The notes below the pieces were generated by a model that saw only the letters and a program-made list of their open reading frames with translations, was not told the DNA's origin and ran no database searches. From positions 1 to 64,000 of the forward strand of contig JAWKNY010000003.1 in assembly GCA_041391485.1 (NCBI GenBank): a stretch of DNA of 64,000 bases, written 5' to 3'. Shown one piece after another: positions 26,671 to 36,469 of this stretch. Position 1 is the stretch's first letter. Each line of letters begins with the position of its first letter. The DNA comes from JACKAF01 sp041391485. GTDB lineage: Bacteria > Bdellovibrionota > FAC87 > UBA2466 > JACKAF01. The translations under genes were made by a program, and so were the position numbers.

Positions 26671-27702
26671 CTAAAAAACATGCGCCGGGTGCGCGCCCAG
26701 CAAGAATATGGCCTGCAACTCGGCGTAATTGGCCGCGGCGGTGACCACGCCCGCGCGCCGGGTCCCTTGAAAGTTAAAAGCGGCCCGGAAAGTAGTAAAC
26801 TCGCTCGGCTTCCAACTGAGCGTGGGCACGATGTTGTGATCCACTTCGCTCGCGTTCATATTGACGAGCAAATCCCCGCGCAAGCCCAGATACAAAGTGT
26901 CTGTGAAGCCGTACTGTGGGTAAAGGTAAATACTAAACTCTTTCTCAGCGGCATTTCCCGGCGGCGTTTCCACACGGTACCACGCCTCGCTTTGCAGCAA
27001 GAACGCCAGCCGCTGGTTGTCTCGCCATTTTCCCACGAGATCGAGCCCTAGCATGAGCTTCTTCGTCCCGTCGTTGGCAACGCGTCCCAGGTAATTGAGC
27101 CCTACCTGAAAACCGGAACTATTTGCCAAATCGGCGTAAGTCACCAGGCGCAGGTAATGCGTCGGTACCCTGGGGTTGCTGCCGGCTCCATGCACGTGTC
27201 CGTATTTTCGGCCCGAAGTCACGCCGACTGTCAGATCCAAAAAGAACGGAAGCGGGAAGAGCGTTCCAAACTCCACCCCCACATCCAAAACGCCTTCTTG
27301 ATCAAAAAAACGTGTGTGGGATTTGGGGGCCGTGATGAAGGCCCAATCATGGCGATGGATTTGATTAAGGCGGCCGACCCCGAGAAAAAACTGCCCGGCT
27401 TTGATGCGCGATCGCGGAATGAGCTTCGTGGAGCTCAAAAACGCTTCGTGCAATTCGAAAAAGTAGTCCCCGCCTTCCAGGTGCGCCGCCATGCCGAGCC
27501 GGCCATCAAAAAGATAGTCGGCCGGAGAGTAGACGATCAGTTCCGCTTCGCGGAGCACATCGAACTGGGATGGGCCGTTCTTGCCAAAGCCGCCATAGAG
27601 ATCGACCGCGCCGGAAATCCCCAAACCCGCATTGTCTCCCAAAGCGGGGCTGGAGAGTCCGACGCCAATCGTTACGATGATGAGAAGAAGTTTAGTGCGC
27701 AT
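26671..27702 (-). CDS. Outer-membrane beta-barrel protein of the zinc operon
   Basis: The 343-residue protein starts with a signal peptide (MRTKLLLIIVTIGVGLSSPALG). Strands alternate throughout (GAVDLYGGFG, YFFELHEAFLSS, KAGQFFLGVGRLNQIH, FLDLTVGVTSGRKYGHVHG, FQVGLNYLGRV, YLGLRGDLLVNMN) and the C-terminus is YAELQAIFLLGAHPAHVF. There is no TonB box or plug domain, so it is not a TonB-dependent receptor. KYGHVHGAG and NQIHRHDW are His-rich and could guide metal. It overlaps the lipoprotein gene by 11 bp and precedes znuA by 8 bp, which suggests passage of zinc across the outer membrane. That role is inferred from context. Confidence 0.8.
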   Translation of the reverse strand: MRTKLLLIIVTIGVGLSSPALGDNAGLGISGAVDLYGGFGKNGPSQFDVLREAELIVYSPADYLFDGRLGMAAHLEGGDYFFELHEAFLSSTKLIPRSRIKAGQFFLGVGRLNQIHRHDWAFITAPKSHTRFFDQEGVLDVGVEFGTLFPLPFFLDLTVGVTSGRKYGHVHGAGSNPRVPTHYLRLVTYADLANSSGFQVGLNYLGRVANDGTKKLMLGLDLVGKWRDNQRLAFLLQSEAWYRVETPPGNAAEKEFSIYLYPQYGFTDTLYLGLRGDLLVNMNASEVDHNIVPTLSWKPSEFTTFRAAFNFQGTRRAGVVTAAANYAELQAIFLLGAHPAHVF

Positions 27703-28795
27703 GGCCGGGGATATCCGTTTCTATCGCCAAGTCTTGAACCTTCGCGTGCTTGCTTCGTGTCAGAAAGATTTCGCGTCCTTGCACCACGTCGTGTAGGTGA
27801 GTGTGGAGAAGTCTTTTCTTGGTGAAGTTCTCCATGACATCCAAGCCGACCTCATCCGCTTCGCTGTAAACCGAAATGGCGAGATTTAGCTTTCCGTCTT
27901 CGCTAATTTTTCGTTGCACGGAGTTTGGAGTGCCATCAATGGAGTACGTCACCATCAGATCGGTTTTACCGGTTCTTAGGAAGTTGATGGCCAGTCCGCC
28001 TTCTTTCGTCTCCTTCGCATTGGTAATGATTGTGACTTGGTCGTCTGTATTCGGAAGTGTGGTCAACAAGTGGTAGCGTGTGTCGCCCCTCGGTCCATCC
28101 AGTTTCAGATCCACGCGTTCAGTGATGAAGCCGTCGCCGTCCACATCGAGTTGGAGGCGTTTGGGGTGCTTGGTTTTTGCGGACGCGGGAGCGGCGGCAC
28201 CGGAATCCTCAGCTTCTCCATGAGCGTGTTCGGGAATATTGAAGCGGATATCCAAAGAACGCACGAAGGTACCGTCGTTGGAGAACTCTAGGCCAATCGA
28301 CCGGCCCGTTCCGTTGCCTTCTTCGATGTGAGCGTGAAGGAGTTCCAGGTTTTGTTCTGTTTCCTCTACCTCCACACCAATCTCGCCGGCCTCATTGTAA
28401 AGCGACACTTCGAAGTTGAATGTCAGGGTTTCAGCTTTCAAAGCTTTTTCCACCATCTTCATGGGGCTTCCGTCTAGGCCGTAAAGCACCCTTAGCTTCT
28501 TTGCCTCAATCAACATGAACTGGATGCGGGCGCCTCCTGCCAGGTTCTCGTCGGTGTGGGCAAGAAGACTCATGTGGCTTCCTACCTTCGCAAAATCAAC
28601 TTCAATACGGTAGGCATTGTTGCTCTGCACTTTGTCCACTTTCAGATTTGCCTTCTCTTTGATGGTGAACGCATCTTCAGAAAAAGTTGTTTGGACGGCG
28701 CGGATAAACCCATCACCGGATACAGGATCACTACACCCCATGAGGGCCATTAAAAAGAGAGCGGATATAACGAAAAAGACAGATCGCTTATGCAT
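27692..28795 (-). CDS. His-rich lipoprotein with an internal duplication, zinc operon
   Basis: The signal is MHKRSVFFVISALFLMALMGC with lipobox LMALMGC. The 367 residues contain two similar halves (about 30-205 and 215-367). The first ends with LLHAHIEEGNG...LDIRFNIPEHAHGE, the second with LLHTHLHDVVQG...LAIETDIPGHAH at the C-terminus. Each half also carries an FxR/V-LYGLDGSP or VTYSIDGTPNS strand. The paired HxH and PxHAH motifs are plausible zinc sites. The segment DVDGDGF could bind calcium. Located upstream of the barrel and znuACB, it is likely a membrane-anchored zinc-capturing protein. I know of no named family; function is inferred from histidines and operon context. Confidence 0.8.
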   Translation of the reverse strand: MHKRSVFFVISALFLMALMGCSDPVSGDGFIRAVQTTFSEDAFTIKEKANLKVDKVQSNNAYRIEVDFAKVGSHMSLLAHTDENLAGGARIQFMLIEAKKLRVLYGLDGSPMKMVEKALKAETLTFNFEVSLYNEAGEIGVEVEETEQNLELLHAHIEEGNGTGRSIGLEFSNDGTFVRSLDIRFNIPEHAHGEAEDSGAAAPASAKTKHPKRLQLDVDGDGFITERVDLKLDGPRGDTRYHLLTTLPNTDDQVTIITNAKETKEGGLAINFLRTGKTDLMVTYSIDGTPNSVQRKISEDGKLNLAISVYSEADEVGLDVMENFTKKRLLHTHLHDVVQGREIFLTRSKHAKVQDLAIETDIPGHAH

Positions 28796-28870
28796 TAAAG
28801 ACTCCTAAAACAAAAAACAAATTAAAAACAAAAACCTAAAAACAAAAGAACCGATTCGAATGAAAAGGGA

Positions 28871-29257
28871 TTAGACGATTGGGGGAGACTGCTTGGGAGC
28901 AAAGGCGTAACGAGGCTGCACCCAGCTCAGAGAGGGCATTAGGTTAAGGGAACGGAAAAAACGGAGCAATGGCGTAGGCGATGGCGTCGCTTGGACAACT
29001 AAGCCCCCAGTCCTTAAGACAGCGGATATCTGGCATCCATCCTCGTCTTCGTGGCAGGATGCACTTTTCATCAACGCCGTCGCCGTAGCAACGTCTTCGC
29101 TTTCATGCATCTGCGTTGCCGATGCGGCCCTGTGCGCCGAACCGTCCAGTGAGTGGGGGACCAAGATAAAGTGAGCACTACGCGCAAAAAGGCTCAATAC
29201 AAACATGAGGGCTAGCCAAGACGTTTGAGAGCGCAAAATGGTGCGAGGGAACTTCAT
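28871..29257 (-). CDS. Small exported His/Cys protein at the head of the zinc operon
   Basis: This 128-residue protein has an N-terminal hydrophobic segment (SWLALMFVLSLFARSAHFIL), then VPHSLDGSAH, MHESEDV and SCHEDEDGCQ, a group of His, Glu, Asp and Cys residues suited to metal binding. The C-terminal YAFAPKQSPPIV resembles the ...PP ends of small DUF2946-like metal-associated proteins, but the match is weak. It lies 75 bp upstream of the lipoprotein on the same strand, across an A-rich leader. It is probably a membrane-attached or periplasmic metal-responsive protein. Confidence 0.6.
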   Translation of the reverse strand: MKFPRTILRSQTSWLALMFVLSLFARSAHFILVPHSLDGSAHRAASATQMHESEDVATATALMKSASCHEDEDGCQISAVLRTGGLVVQATPSPTPLLRFFRSLNLMPSLSWVQPRYAFAPKQSPPIV

Positions 29258-29370
29258 CTGAAAAGAAGGAGTACCACTATTGTGGGCTGCTTCTCAAGCA
29301 GGAATGGGGGGCGTCGCATAGTTTCTTGCAAATACAAGGACTTGCCGCAGTAGCCAGCCTCTGCCTTGGG

Positions 29371-30831
29371 CTAGCGAAGGCCCTTGGGAATCACGATCCG
29401 GTCCAGGACCTCGAAAGCCGCGTGGACGATGAGGGCCAGGCCGGCGGCAGGGATGGCTCCCTGCAAAATAATATTGAGGTCATTGAGGCCGAGGCCCGTG
29501 ACAATAGGATCCCCATAACCCCCGGCGCCAATGAGTGCCGCGAGCGTCGCGGTCCCGACATTAATGATGGCAGACGTCTTGATCCCGGAAAGAATCTGGC
29601 GCGTGGCGAGCGGCAACTCGATCAGGCGCAGCTGTTGCATCGGTTTCAGGCCGAGAGCCCGCCCCACTTCGAGCAGCTTGGGATCAATGTCCACGAGGCC
29701 CACGTAGGTGCTGCGTACGATAGGAAGCAAGCTATAGAGAAAGAGGGCGACCAGCGCCGGGACGACTCCAATTCCGAATAGCGGAATCAAAAAACAGAGC
29801 AAAGCCAAGGAAGGAACCGTCTGGATCATGCCGGTAAAGAGCAAGATAAAATGGCCGAGAACCCGGTAATACCGAGCGACGATCGCAAGCGCCACGCCAC
29901 AGACGATCGCAAAGGCCATCGACAAACAAACCAGAAAAAGATGTTCTTTGGTTAGGCGCCAGAGCGTGTCCAGATAGGTGTTTCCGTGGTGCTCCAGGTG
30001 CAAAAACTCAGCGGCCACCGCCTGCATGGCTTCGCCATCGACCTCGACCCGTGCGTTGAGTTTGGCCATGGTTTCATCCGTGAGTCGGCCTTCCAGCGTC
30101 GCCCGCATCGCGTGCCACGTGCGCGGCATTTTCTCGATCACTTCCTTGCGGGTAAGGATAACGGCAAAGTACTGGGGAAAGGCGCCGCGATCGTCTTCTA
30201 CCAGCTGAATGTCGTACTTGGGGATCTTGGCGTCGGTGGAGTAAAGGTCGGTGATATCAATCTCACCCTGCAAGAGCGCTTGTATCTTCAGGCCGTGGGC
30301 CAGGCCCTTGACCCGGTTGAAGTCCATTCCGTAAACCGTTTGGAGCATTGGGTAACAATCGCTGCGTTCAATGAAGGAGTTGGTAAAACCGGCTACGAGT
30401 TCCGGGTGTTTTTGTAAATCCGTCATCGTGCGGATGCCGAGTGCCTCGGCGCGTTTTCGAAGCATGGCAATCGCGTACGTATTGTTAAAGCCGATGGGTT
30501 CACTGATGGTGAGCCCAATTTTTTCAAGGGCGGTACGGATCTCCTCCACGCTTCGCAAGGAGGGATCATTCAGCAAACTGTCAGAAAGCGTGCCGGTGTA
30601 CTCCACATAAAAATCCACTTTTTTATTCAGTACGCCTTCGTAAACGATCGCGGTGTCCCCTAAGCCGAGTTTACGATCCGCTTGGGCTTCGCCGGTGGAG
30701 TCGATAATTTGTGCGAGCACCTCACCGAGCAAAAAACTTTCAGTGAAAATTTTTGAGCTGACAACGGCCTTGGGCTTAGCCCACGCCAGGCAGCTGACGA
30801 GCAGCAAACTTGCAAATACCAAACGTGTCAT
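29371..30831 (-). CDS. Osmoprotectant-type ABC transporter, substrate-binding domain fused to permease
   Basis: The 486-residue fusion has a signal peptide (MTRLVFASLLLVSCLAWA) and an OpuAC/ProX-type binding domain at residues 20-275 (SSKIFTESFLLGEVLAQII, FYVEYTGT, GFTNSFIERSDCYPMLQ, DITDLYSTD). A permease domain at 285-486 has about five helices and the ATPase-contact motif GRALGLKPMQQLRLIELPLA. Family members import glycine betaine, choline, carnitine or ergothioneine; the ligand here cannot be read from sequence. Fusion of the two subunits is known in some bacteria, more often with the binding domain at the C-terminus. It overlaps the ATPase gene by 4 bp (ATGA). Confidence 0.88.
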   Translation of the reverse strand: MTRLVFASLLLVSCLAWAKPKAVVSSKIFTESFLLGEVLAQIIDSTGEAQADRKLGLGDTAIVYEGVLNKKVDFYVEYTGTLSDSLLNDPSLRSVEEIRTALEKIGLTISEPIGFNNTYAIAMLRKRAEALGIRTMTDLQKHPELVAGFTNSFIERSDCYPMLQTVYGMDFNRVKGLAHGLKIQALLQGEIDITDLYSTDAKIPKYDIQLVEDDRGAFPQYFAVILTRKEVIEKMPRTWHAMRATLEGRLTDETMAKLNARVEVDGEAMQAVAAEFLHLEHHGNTYLDTLWRLTKEHLFLVCLSMAFAIVCGVALAIVARYYRVLGHFILLFTGMIQTVPSLALLCFLIPLFGIGVVPALVALFLYSLLPIVRSTYVGLVDIDPKLLEVGRALGLKPMQQLRLIELPLATRQILSGIKTSAIINVGTATLAALIGAGGYGDPIVTGLGLNDLNIILQGAIPAAGLALIVHAAFEVLDRIVIPKGLR

Positions 30832-31568
30832 GGGGCCCCTACTTCCGGAATGCGTTGGGCATTAATAAAACGACTGACGAAAGGATCGGTAGGGTTGACG
30901 TTGAACTCGCTAAAGGTCCCGTGCTGGATCACTTTGCCTTTTCGCAGAAGTGTAATGGAGTCTCCCAGGTACGCTGCTTCACCCACATCGTGAGTCACAA
31001 TAACGACGGTTTTACCGAGCTTGCTGAAAATGGACTTAAGTTGCTGCTGCAACTCAGAACGAATAATAGGATCGAGCGCGCCAAGTGGTTCGTCCATTAA
31101 CAAGAAGGGCGGATCGAGCATGAGCGCCCGCATGAGCGCCACCCGTTGGCGCTGGCCGCCGCTGATCTGCTTGGGGAAACGCCGCAGGAGCGCGGTGTCC
31201 AACTGGACGAGCGCGCAGAGTGATTCCAAGCGCTCTTTACTTTTGTCAGGAGTCCAGCCGCGCAGCTTCGCGACCAAGGAAACGTTTTCAGCCGTTGTCA
31301 GGTGCGGGAAGAGGCCGCCTTCCTGAATGACGTAGCCGACGCGCTTGGCGACTTCAAAATGCTTTTCCGTAGAAACGTCGAGGTCACCCACGCGCACACT
31401 TCCGCTGTCGCACGGGATCAGTCCCATCAGAATGCGAAGCAAAGTCGACTTGCCACAGCCGCTGGAGCCCAGAAGCACATGCGTCTGACCGGAATGGAAT
31501 TCTAACGAAATCCCATCAAGCACCTTTTTGGTGCCAAAGGATTTCGATACCTTTTGTATGGAAATCAT
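30828..31568 (-). CDS. Osmoprotectant-type ABC transporter ATP-binding protein
   Basis: The 246-residue ATPase partners the fused permease encoded immediately downstream. Walker A is LGSSGCGKST, the signature ISGGQRQRVA, Walker B FLLMDEPLGALDP, and the switch His is in VTHDV. No C-terminal CBS domains are present, unlike OpuA/ProV of many bacteria, so ionic-strength sensing through CBS is unlikely. It is first in its operon; a candidate promoter was not identified between it and the RND gene end at 31622. Confidence 0.9.
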   Translation of the reverse strand: MISIQKVSKSFGTKKVLDGISLEFHSGQTHVLLGSSGCGKSTLLRILMGLIPCDSGSVRVGDLDVSTEKHFEVAKRVGYVIQEGGLFPHLTTAENVSLVAKLRGWTPDKSKERLESLCALVQLDTALLRRFPKQISGGQRQRVALMRALMLDPPFLLMDEPLGALDPIIRSELQQQLKSIFSKLGKTVVIVTHDVGEAAYLGDSITLLRKGKVIQHGTFSEFNVNPTDPFVSRFINAQRIPEVGAP

Positions 31569-31621
31569 TGCCTAGTCCGGTATTGCAGAACCGGAGCAGC
31601 TTGTCAAAAATCAAGCAGGTG

Positions 31622-34600
31622 TTAAGCGGTCGCGGGGGTGCGTCCCATTAACCGATCAAAGCGGTTCGCAATGTCGTCCATGATGGCGATGGCCGAGGGC
31701 AAAACCAAAACAATGAGCGTAGAGCCGATCACCATTCCCCAGGCAAGCGCCATCGTAATGTAGACAACAAAGGGATCGAGCCCCCCAATGCCGTAGGTGG
31801 TAGGCATGAGGCCCACAACCGTGGTCGCGGTCGTTAAGAAAATGGGGCGCAACCGGGATTTAGCCGCGGCTACAATACTGTCGATGCCCGTCATTCCGCC
31901 TTCGCGCCGCTGGTTTACGAAATCGATGAGCACGATGGCATTGTTAACGATGACGCCCGCAAGCGCGATCATCCCGAGCATTCCCATGAAAGTGAGGGGT
32001 TTGCCATGCAGGATGAAAGCCCAAATGACGGCTGCCAGTCCAAAAGGGATCATCAAGAAAACTAAGAAAGGGTGCAGTAAGTTGCGGAAGGTGAGCACCA
32101 GAATCAAAAAGATACCGAGCAAGGCCACAATGAAAGCGCGGCCCAAAGAGGCCATGCTTTCCGCGGTGTCTTGATCTTCACCCCCAAAGGCGACCGTCAC
32201 GCCGGGAAAGGCTTTTTCAATCTCGGGTACTTTCTGGCGGATGAGGTTATTCACCTCCCTTGCTGAATTTTTTTCGGTATCTACCGCCGCGGTGATTTCA
32301 ATTTGTCGCTCGAAAGCTTCATGCTCGTATTCCGCAAGTCCTTGTGACGTGGAGTGGGTAGCGACTTGTGAAAGGGGAACCAGGTTTTGAGCCAGGTTCG
32401 GAATGCGCAACTTTTCCAGCGTGGTGCCGTCGGAGCGGTACGCTTTGGGAAGTACGACGCGCACGTCGATTTCTTCGTCCAATCCGGGAATGGAAGTCGC
32501 AATGAGCCCTTCAAAGGAGGCGCGCACGGTGTTGCCGATGTCACGCACCGAGATGTTGGCGGCGGCCGCTTCATTGGGTTCGACCTTGATGTTCACTTCC
32601 TCTTTACCCATGATGTAACTATCTTGAATGTCCGACACACCGGGAATCGCCAGTAGCATTTCCTTGATGTGCTTCATCGCGGGTACAATCTGTTCATATT
32701 CTTTGGCACGAATGCCGAGATCTACCGGCCGTCCGACGGGCGGTCCGCCTTGGACTCTCTCAAAGGAGACACGGAGAAAACCCGGAGGGATCCCAATCTT
32801 CTCCCGCAACTCCTCGATGATCTCTTTGTCGGTTCGATCCCTAGAATTGGGGGGTGTCAGGTAAACAGTGAGCTGAGCGTATTCGCTGCCGCGGCGGTTG
32901 GTTTCAGGACCTTGCCAGTACATTCCCACCGTCGTGAGAAAATTCTTCAAATCCTTTTCGGGTAGGGCGCTTACGATCTCTTCGACCGGCTTGATCATCG
33001 CTTCGGTCTGCTGGAGGCTGGTGCCCGTGGGTGCCTGCGCGCGGATCATGAAAATCTCAATGTCATCCGCCGGGAAAAGCACGAAGCGCATGGCCGTGCC
33101 AGCGATGACAAAGGATCCGACGACAAAAATGAAAGAGGCGAAGGCAACCCAGTAGCGGTGACCAATGTTGAAGCGGACAATTTTTTCATAAGTCGGCTCG
33201 ACCATGTTATCCCAAACTCGTGCGAGACGTCCTTTCTTGGGTTTGGGTGCCTCTTCTCCGGGCTTGCGTTTCGAAGGCTTAGACCAGTGAGCCAAATGCC
33301 CGGGCAAAATGATGAACGCTTCGATGAGCGAGATAAAAAGCGCAATGACGACACCGAGCGGGATCTGCTTTACGAATTTGCCAAAGATTCCTGACATGAA
33401 AAACATGGGCAGGAACACCACGACTGTGGTCATGACGGAGGCCGTGACCGGGATCCACACCTCGTGCGTGCCTTTGATGGCGGCTTCCAAGGGAGAATAC
33501 CCCTCCTCCATGTAGCGGGCGCAGTTATCCGTTACAACGATCGCATCGTCGATGAGCATACCGGAAACGATGATGAGACCAATCATCGAGATGAGGTTGA
33601 TGCTGTAGTCGTAAGCATTGAACAGAATCATCGTTCCGAAGAATGAAAAAGGAATCCCCAAAGAAACGATCAACGCCGTACGGTGCGGAAGTAGGAAGGA
33701 GAGCAGGATCAGAACCAGAAGCAGACCCACCCCCAAGTTGGAAGTGAGAATCGAAAGGCGGCGCTTAATCAAATAAGAAAGGTCATTGATGTAGGCGACC
33801 TTGATCCGCTTGTCCAATGTGTCGGCAATCTCATCCATTTTTTGATGGACCTGATCCACGACTTTAATCGCGTCGAACTTTTCCTTTTTAATACCGTTAG
33901 GCGAATAGAGGGTTTGCCATCGGTGTGATCGAGCACCGTGGGTTTTTCGAGCTGGTAGCGAACATCAGCGACGTCTTTGACCAGAATAGCGCGGCCCAGA
34001 TCATTGGCTCGGATGACGGTGTTTTTGACGTCTTCCGGATTTTTGAAACGGCCGCTGGTGCGCACCGTGCGCTCAGAGTCCTTGCCACTTGCCGGCACTT
34101 CAATCGTACCGCCCGGGATAGAGACGTTGGTTGTTCGCAAAGCGCTCACCACGTTTTCAAGCGACAACTGGTAACGCCGCAGTTTGGTGAGATCGGTCTC
34201 GACTCGGATTTCCAAATCCTGCAGGCCGACCGGGTTTACGCGCGCCACTCCGGGAATATCCTCTAGTTCATCCTGGATGCGCTTGGCTTGCTCTCGTAGC
34301 TCCAGCTCCGGCATATCGCCGGCTACCGACACTTCGATGATCGGCTGCTGTTTGCTCTCGAGTGCAGAAACCAAGGGCTCCTCGGCGCCTTCCGGGAGCT
34401 GTGCCTTAAAACGATCGACGATGTCCCGCACATCGCTTTTGGCTTTTTCTTCGGTCGTTTGATCGGGGTCCAGACGCAATACGATAACGCTCTGGCTCTC
34501 CACCGAATGGGATTCCAAGCGCTTGACGCCGTCAATTTCCTTCAAATCCTGCTCGATGGGATTGGTGATGAGTTGCTCTACCTCTTGCGGTGAGGCCCCT

Positions 34601-34758
34601 GGAAAAATCGTGGTGATGGTAATGATGTCGTACGTCACGTTGGGGAAAACTTCGCGGCGAATCAGAAACAAAGCCGCGATGCCGACGAGAACGACAAAGA
34701 CAGTGAGTAAGTTGCCAAACAGCGACTGACGAACGAAAGCTTCGATGATTTTTTTCAT
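31622..34758 (-). CDS. RND-family efflux transporter (HAE1/AcrB-like), one frame change
   Basis: This inner-membrane proton-driven pump has about 1046 residues. The N-terminus (MKKIIEAFVRQSLFGNLLTVFVVLVGIAALF) is TM1, then RREVFPNV and the porter domains with FPGASPQEVEQLITNPIE. After a frame change near 33885, the frame continues into the TM2-6 bundle (FFGTMILFNAYDYSINLISM, GMLIDDAIVVTDN with the proton-relay Asp pair IDD). The second porter half and TM8-12 (ALAGVIVNNAIVLIDFVNQRR) follow. All landmarks of the family are present. It overlaps the TolC-like gene by 4 bp. No membrane-fusion adaptor gene is adjacent. Substrate is unknown. Confidence 0.9.
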
Positions 34759-36311
34759 TTGCTGTGTTTTTTGTTAGAAACTTGTTCCAGTAACTTTTCC
34801 AAATACGGTTTGATTTTGCCCTGCAAGCGTCGCACCTGCCAGGCTGCCATCCGGCGTTGGATTTCTGCTTCCCTTAGTTCCAGTTCGGCCCGTGTCGCGT
34901 CGTCTTCGGATTGAACGACAGCCAGAGTGTTTACTCTACCGATGGCAAAGCGTCTTTCTTCCAAACGAGCGCGTTCACTTTGGTTTTCGTACGCTTGTTT
35001 CTTTAATGTGTAGTGGGCTTCCAGGCGGTTGAGATCCAAGCAGGCTTTCATCCAACCGAGTTTGAAATCATCTTTGGCAATGGATGCGCGGGCTTCGGCG
35101 AGCATTTGATTGGAGATCGCCTGCCGGGCAGCGGCGCGCTCAGCGTACTGAGAAAGTGGCATCGAAAAAGAGAGCCCGACCAGAAAGCCCGGGTTTTTGA
35201 AACCAAGCATTTCGCCAAGCGCGTTGCTCCCGTTTGAATCGACGCCGTTCGCGTACACGGTGCCGTACAGTTTGAGTGCCGGAGCGGCGCTGTTTTCCGC
35301 CGCCTCGGCAGTTAAGGCCGCCGCCTGGGCATCGAGGTTCGCACTCTTCACCTTGGTGTTGGGTTCCGGTAAAGCGGCGAGCTTTGCGGGCGGACCGCAG
35401 TCGTCACGCGCGGCGATCATGGGGGAGTCCAGGCGAATGGGAATCTCAATCGGATCCACGGTGGTCAGCCACTGTTCATTGAGCTTGAGTGCGATGACGA
35501 GATCGCGCCAGCGGTTACCGAGCTCTAGATCGGCGGCGCGCTTTTGGGACTGATCGCTTAGTAAAAAACTCTCCACCTGAAGGACGTCCGGTCGTTCCGC
35601 GGTGCCGCGCCTTTGCTTGGTGCGGGTGACCCGAACCAGTTTTTCCCGGCGTTTCACAGAATCTGCCGACGCCACGGCCCGCGCTTGTGCGAGCCAGGCC
35701 TGGTAAAAAATCTGCGTCAGTTGCATCGCCCAATCATCAATGGAGTCCTCGAACTGGTGTTCGAGGGATCGCTTTTGCAACTCGCCGCTTTCGGCGGTTC
35801 GGCGGGTGGCGTACCCAAAGGAGTCTCTCCAAAGATTCTGCGCCAGAGTGATACTGGACTTGGCCTCGACAAACGGAGCGAGCGTGATGGTGGGGAAGTC
35901 CAGCTCCGTTCGGCCATCGGAAACTTCCAATGCCAGACTCGTTCCCGTCAGAAAATATTTGGAGGCCCCAATTTTTCCGGAAAACGTGTTGTTTCGTCGG
36001 GGCGCGAACGCATTGGTCGCCTCTCGGCGATCTTCGAGCTTATTGATCTCAAAACTCAGCTGCCAATCCAGCGCGGCCTTGGCGGAGAGGGCGGGCGCTT
36101 CAATCTTAGGATAGAAAGACTTTACCGCTTCAAAGCTATCCGAGGACTGCATGGCCCGGCCCAGCACGACATCCAGCGTGACGGAGTTTTGGGGCAGCGT
36201 ACGCAGCAGATCCTGGGCGTCCGGAGGCAGTGTTGCGACTGCTGGGACGACGCAGAAACTAAGAAAAAGGGTCCACAAAGCCGGGTGGCGCGAAAGTTTT
36301 CTAAGGCACAC
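34755..36311 (-). CDS. TolC-like outer-membrane efflux protein
   Basis: The GTG start at 36311 has TAGGAG six nt upstream and yields a signal peptide ending VVPAVA. The 518 residues show the two-fold repeated OEP architecture with long coiled-coil helices (RRTAESGELQKRSLEHQFEDSI, KQAYENQSERARLEERRFAIG, REAEIQRRMAAWQVRRLQGK). The barrel strands are FSGKIGASKYFLTGTSLALEVSDG and PALKLYGTVYANG. The characteristic RFAIGRVNTLAVVQSEDD matches the conserved turn of the family. It forms the outer-membrane exit duct for the RND pump, whose gene overlaps by 4 bp. Confidence 0.88.
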   Translation of the reverse strand: MCLRKLSRHPALWTLFLSFCVVPAVATLPPDAQDLLRTLPQNSVTLDVVLGRAMQSSDSFEAVKSFYPKIEAPALSAKAALDWQLSFEINKLEDRREATNAFAPRRNNTFSGKIGASKYFLTGTSLALEVSDGRTELDFPTITLAPFVEAKSSITLAQNLWRDSFGYATRRTAESGELQKRSLEHQFEDSIDDWAMQLTQIFYQAWLAQARAVASADSVKRREKLVRVTRTKQRRGTAERPDVLQVESFLLSDQSQKRAADLELGNRWRDLVIALKLNEQWLTTVDPIEIPIRLDSPMIAARDDCGPPAKLAALPEPNTKVKSANLDAQAAALTAEAAENSAAPALKLYGTVYANGVDSNGSNALGEMLGFKNPGFLVGLSFSMPLSQYAERAAARQAISNQMLAEARASIAKDDFKLGWMKACLDLNRLEAHYTLKKQAYENQSERARLEERRFAIGRVNTLAVVQSEDDATRAELELREAEIQRRMAAWQVRRLQGKIKPYLEKLLEQVSNKKHSK

Positions 36312-36469
36312 GAATCGCTCCTACGAAACCTCCCGGTACTTTAACAGGTAAGCGGTTGAAATCAATCAATAAAATGTAGGCTTTCTACCGACGAAAGGGT
36401 TCAAGTTTAGGTCGATTTATTACGATCAAAGGAGGTAAGGGTGTAACCGGCTTTTTTTGGAAAGGCTTC

